From the NCBI GenBank assembly GCA_035041965.1, contig JAPYMA010003003.1, positions 216,573-280,572 of the forward strand: DNA of 64,000 nt, given 5' to 3'. The position numbers and the translations under genes were made by a program. Each line of letters opens with the position of its first letter. Position 1 is the first letter of the stretch. The notes beneath the pieces were generated by a model. That model made no database searches and was not told the DNA's origin. It saw nothing but the letters and a program-made list of their open reading frames with translations. This DNA comes from Anisakis pegreffii. Lineage: Eukaryota > Nematoda > Chromadorea > Rhabditida > Anisakidae. This document shows positions 59,401 through 64,000 of the stretch, in pieces.

Positions 59401-61795
59401 TAGTCGTATGGTCAAGAAACGTACTGTGAAGAAATGTGTTATTGATATATGTTAGAAATAACCTTTTTTGAAGCTTTATAGGTTTACTTAATGCTATAAG
59501 CGTCTCAGTTTTTATGTCATGCTTCGTTGCATTTGAAGCGAATTGTTGCAGTTTTTTGTTTGGAATGGTAGTTGTTCATGGGAGTGTGATATATGTTCCG
59601 AGTAATGTGTACTTATCATTAATAATACATAGACACTACAAAGCATTGATTGTTCGACACTGTAGTATTGTAATTATATAGGATGTGATATAATTGAATA
59701 GGTATGAATGAGTGAATTTCAACTCAATTAAGACATGATCATAATGGCAATGAAAATAATAGTAATGGTCAAAATTAGCATAGTAATCGCTCGTATAATT
59801 GTTGTGATGCATAATAATCATCAATGCATTATATTATAACTGCACATGTATCCATATTATGTGCATAGTTACACATTCGTAGGTCATTTCATTCCATTTG
59901 AAGTGACCTGTCAAAAATTAGAAGCAATCGAGCAACGAACCAATTATACATGGGTTCGTACATTTTCAGTGGTCAACTGAGTTCGATAGTACCTGTATTC
60001 GTGCATGTAAGTGACGTGAACGATAATAAACCCCAGTTGCGGGACTTTGTTGTATTAGTAGCAAATTATGAACAAGAAAATAATAATGATGATAATATTG
60101 CTCAAAGACATCATCAAACAAAGTTCGAGCCACAGATCGGTGTTATGCCAGCGTTGTAAGTTACTTTTGATTGTTTCTTATGCCAAGTCAGTGGATATAT
60201 ATTTATTGCTCAATATTTACAACAGTAACACAGTACAAGCAGCATTTAATATATTAAGAACACCGAGGATATCAATACATTCTTCGTTTTCTGGGAGTCG
60301 TTATTCTGTGATAGCTGCAGATCTTTGAGTTTTATGCTCTTCTTGAATTTTATTCTGATCACTCATTTAGCCGTCACCGAAAGCCCCTACTGTCACATTT
60401 TTTCAATGTATGGGCGTATTATGAAAGTATTTATTGATGAATGAAAACCGATTCAAAACGAGTGAATCTGTCTGAATAATGCTCACTAATTCGTCGATGA
60501 GTTTTCAAATAAATAAATGTATTTGTTAACAGTGATCCCGACCATAATGCTACTTTACAATATTATATCGAAACAAATGATGTTCTACGTGTTGAACGCA
60601 CCACGGGTATGCTAAGTATGGTAAATGTTTGGCAACGTCATGTCGATGCTCACTACAAAGCCTGCGTTTCAGGTACGATTTGCTTCTGTGATTATAAGTG
60701 GTTGAATGTAACCATTATTATAGTTATTATTATTGTTATTATTAATTGTTATTGTCATTGGTACTATTGTTGGTTTTGTGTTTATTATCGACTAGTGAAG
60801 TGGATTAAAGGAAATTGAATGGCGACTTCTCATTGATGATTTTGTTTGCATTAAGCTATGAGAACGGAAATTGAATTTTGATGAATAAATGGATATATTA
60901 TATGTGCATTATATAAGTAATCGGTCGATCGCGCGAGTTAAATGAGATCAAATGGTTATAGATTTAGAGTGAGCATATTTCTGAATAATTTCTTCATAAA
61001 TTAACTAGAATTTTTGCCGCGATTGAGATTATTTGAGCAGTTCAGTCGGAATAATAACGATAACGAGTGAATAATTCGTATATATGAATGAATGGAACGA
61101 GAAGTCACACTTTAACGAAATAAGTAAATAAATACTCATTAATAAACATTAATTCAAAAAAAGTGAATTATTGCTTATAAAAGGAAAAAAGATATATGAC
61201 AATGATGATAACAGTGATAGTGGTGTTGGTAACTGTGATGGTGATTTTGATCTTGTGATAATGTTAATGATAGAGCCATATAATGAATATATCATCTTTA
61301 ATGCGTTCATCGTTGAGTAGATTATTAGAACGATATACACACATATATTTAGAACGATATACACAGATTGGTATACTTGTAGATAGCTAAAAACATTCAG
61401 TTCATTCCGATGCATCAATATCAGTTTTCAGATGGTCCGAACACAGTATGTGCGCGTAGTCGTATCATTTATGTACCAGTCGACGAGGAGACTCTTCGTG
61501 AAGCAGTAACTGTTCAAATTTTGGGTATTAACGAAGATGAATTTCTGGATTTTGAGACGTTCGATCGTTTCACTTCAGCGATATCTTTGTTAGATCATCG
61601 TTGGCATCCGTCACATATCCGTGTTATCGCAGTCAGTTCTGAACGTGGCGCGGTCCGAAAATATAGTAGCACTGAATGGCAGAATACTGCTGGTGATAGT
61701 GATAATATAGTCTCCATTCATAATGATAAACAAAAAACAAATGTTACGTTTTTTGTTAGTCGAAGCAAGCATGGTGAAAGCAGCGTTGTTGAAAG
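50431..61795 (+). CDS. fmi-1: Flamingo/CELSR atypical cadherin, 5' part (partial gene)
   Basis: Fourteen exons are visible (about 1682 residues): 50431-52373, 54996-55179, 55245-55526, 55720-55810, 56625-57202, 57316-57567, 57678-57939, 58008-58169, 58246-58489, 58708-58969, 59180-59277, 59970-60155, 60533-60672, 61432-61795. The large first exon has a Ser/Cys-rich leader, a hydrophobic segment near residues 225-248 (ILTTLTFITLLLQF), a poly-Asn/Ser stretch, a basic furin-like run (RRHRRWLRRR) and the start of cadherin repeat 1 (DRYVVEMAENATVG). Nine repeats follow with linkers DVQDNAP, DVNDNKP, DVNDHAP, DVNDNAP, DVNAAP, DVNDNIP, DVNDNAP, DVNDNKP. FDPDHNATLQYYIE and the region after SDGPNTVC match the CELSR segment just before the EGF/laminin-G part. 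EGF, LamG, GAIN and seven-helix exons must lie beyond the window. Flamingo proteins act in planar polarity and axon guidance. Confidence 0.93.
52374..54995 (+). other. fmi-1: 2.6-kb first intron of the Flamingo gene
   Basis: The donor CG|GTTTGT and acceptor TTTAAG|G restore an Arg codon in GSIR-LAKSLDRE. No coding sequence is recognised inside. The length is notable beside the 60-400 base introns of much of the rest of this gene and suggests possible regulatory content. Confidence 0.6.
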
Positions 61796-62261
61796 GTTTG
61801 TTATCGTTGATTCATTATCACTGTTATTATCGTTTTGATTATGCGCTACTTTCATCATCTACTATTCGAAAATCAATCAATATGCCAACTGTTTTGTTCA
61901 TTCAGTTGATGGTTTAACTTTTGCTTGAATTATATTCGGAAAACAACCAGCAAGTGGGTGATTGTTGATTACAAAAACCCTGTGTTTTACATATGCATGC
62001 GTGTATGATGTAGGATATCTTCTACGTGAATAACGCATGAATTAACTCTTTATGCTTTTATTTGCATGTAGATTTATTTATGATGTCTATCTGCAGTATA
62101 GTAGACATTCGAATGCATGGCGTAATTACGCTTGTTTGATTCAGCTTGTATTGTTTCTGATGAGAGAACAAGAATGAATGCAGTAGACACATATTGTTGT
62201 AGGTATTGGTTTATGGGTGGATAGTAGGTGGTATGTAGGTGTATAGGATTAGAGTTAGAAA

Positions 62262-62378
<117 letters not shown>

Positions 62379-62910
62379 TTCATGGTGGTTTTCGTAACTG
62401 GATGGTAGTAGATTTAATTGTTTAGTTTTGAATTTGTCTTGTTGGAAAGCGTGATTGTGGATGGGTCAATTAGAGTTGTTTATACGTATAGGTAGGTAGG
62501 TCATACAATGGGTCATCAAACAGAGTGGAGGGACCGGATGAGGAAAGCAGCAATAACAGCATTGGACTATAGCTTGTAGATGATAGCAAGTCATGAAAGG
62601 TAAAAGCTTGTTTGGCTAACAATTCATCCATTGCTTGTACAAGATTTGGCTTTATTGTTGCAGATGAGGGGTGGTGATGTTTGGATACAGTGAAGAAGTT
62701 AGCGATTGAACGTGACTCGCAAGTCATACATTGCCAATCCAATATTTATAGGTAACGTAGTGACGTTGCAATACTTTATGGTGTAGAACTTTGCTTGAGT
62801 TCATCATCTAAATAATTCTTGCTGTCATTCCATAAAATTATTCATTTTCAGTCGTTAGCAATCACTGACTGAGTATGAGTTTATGTTTTGTGTTTCACTT
62901 TACATTATAC

Positions 62911-62915
<5 letters not shown>

Positions 62916-62995
<80 letters not shown>
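62916..62995. repeat. (AT)n microsatellite
   Basis: About 80 bases of alternating A and T with one slip near 62953, preceded by CATATGTATAT. It is the second such array within 700 bases. Confidence 0.96.
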
Positions 62996-62997
<2 letters not shown>

Positions 62998-64000
62998 GGA
63001 ATTCATGCGGTGGTACTTTTTCATGTTTTGGTTACATATGGATAGATAGATGATTCAAGGATAAATTTCATTCATCATCAAGATTAGAAAGCACCCGCTC
63101 ATAGACCAATACCCAAATTTATCATCTCATGACATTTGATCATTAAATGGAATGAGTGGTATTGGGACGAATTAAATAATTACCATATCCATTGGATGAA
63201 GGAGGTTTTCATCTATTTCGCTCGTGATAAGGCAAACTTAGCGATGTTTGAGTGAATGTGGTTGGACGTATAATAATAGTTCAATATAATTGTATTAATC
63301 GGTAGCACAGAAACCAGCTTGATCGTATCAATGTGAAATATTGTTGTTGGTCTACCATTTAAAGCATTGTTGATCTATATATTCACCTGTACTGTACTCA
63401 GTATGGCTAAGATTATAAATTTTTTGATGTAAAGTATAGTTGAAGTAGAGTTTCCTTAATATAGATGTGTTGACAACAGTGATGTCAAGCATCGTCACTA
63501 CACCAATCAAAGATATTTCACAAGCTCGAAAGGACAATGTAATCATGGTCAGTGTTGTCGGTGCTAAATGAAATTGAATAACTTCACATAGCAACAATAA
63601 TAATTTAGTTGATGAAATCAATCACTTGTTTCGAACTGTTTAAATTTAATAATATCACAACAGCTATCCCTATGAACGATGATATAATACGCATAGTAAT
63701 AGTACTAATGGTAAGCCTACTACTAGTATTATAGTAATCAGTTTCATTAATGTAAGCAGTTTTATTGTGTTAATAAAACAAAATGGGATAAACATATGTT
63801 TGGTATTGTTGAATGTGTATGAGGTGGCATTTTAAGAAAATTAATCTCGTTCATTTATTTATTGCTCTCTATAAGTGTGTAGCATATTGCTAGTGCTGAT
63901 GTTGCTACCGAGCTGAACATTTAATCAAATCGACCGAAAACGAAAGAAATAAAGGCAAAGCACAAATTAATCTCGTGAAGGGATGAAAAGCAATACGTAT

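Overview
This window is nuclear DNA of a nematode, probably a parasitic one with fairly long introns. The evidence is AT-rich, intron-dense genes, TTTCAG-type acceptors directly in front of several start codons (consistent with spliced-leader trans-splicing), and proteins closest to nematode and animal families (LIN-10, Flamingo, CSK, GATOR2). No species call is justified. No bacterial, viral or recognisable transposase gene was found. Gene models were built by hand from conserved protein motifs and splice-phase matching. Every model for which all exons were found sums to a multiple of three.

Layout. 348-850 (-) holds the SH3-end and SH2 exons of a CSK-type tyrosine kinase whose kinase domain lies off the left edge. 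860-2970 is a repeat-rich gap with a foldback element and a degenerate minisatellite. 2971-5063 (+) holds a tightly spaced pair: a tiny UQCC6/Brawnin-like membrane protein and an ALKBH1-type dioxygenase. 5923-15759 (-) is a complete LIN-10/Mint (APBA) gene of 19 exons. 18175-27567 (-) is a six-exon SLC66A2/PQLC1-like PQ-loop transporter, with a biogenic-amine-type GPCR (22860-26664, +) nested on the opposite strand inside its 6.5 kb intron. 28688-30714 (-) is CNEP1R1 (lipin phosphatase regulatory subunit). It is divergent from MIOS (31641-37606, +, 21 exons), the GATOR2 subunit. 39095-44073 (+) is an adaptor with an N-terminal PH domain, several YxxP motifs and two C-terminal PDZ domains. 44074-50430 is a large gene-free gap. 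50431 to beyond 61795 (+) is the 5' half of a Flamingo/CELSR adhesion GPCR (nine cadherin repeats), running off the right edge.

Functional themes are neuronal and signalling proteins (LIN-10, Flamingo, the GPCR, CSK, the PH-PDZ adaptor) interleaved with housekeeping membrane, mitochondrial and nutrient-sensing genes. Nothing suggests one pathway linking them. The most noteworthy points are the nested GPCR, the UQCC6-like/ALKBH1 pair with almost no intercistronic space, the PH-YxxP-PDZ-PDZ architecture, the unusually common AAG 3' splice sites, and several foldback or MITE-like repeats in introns and promoters.
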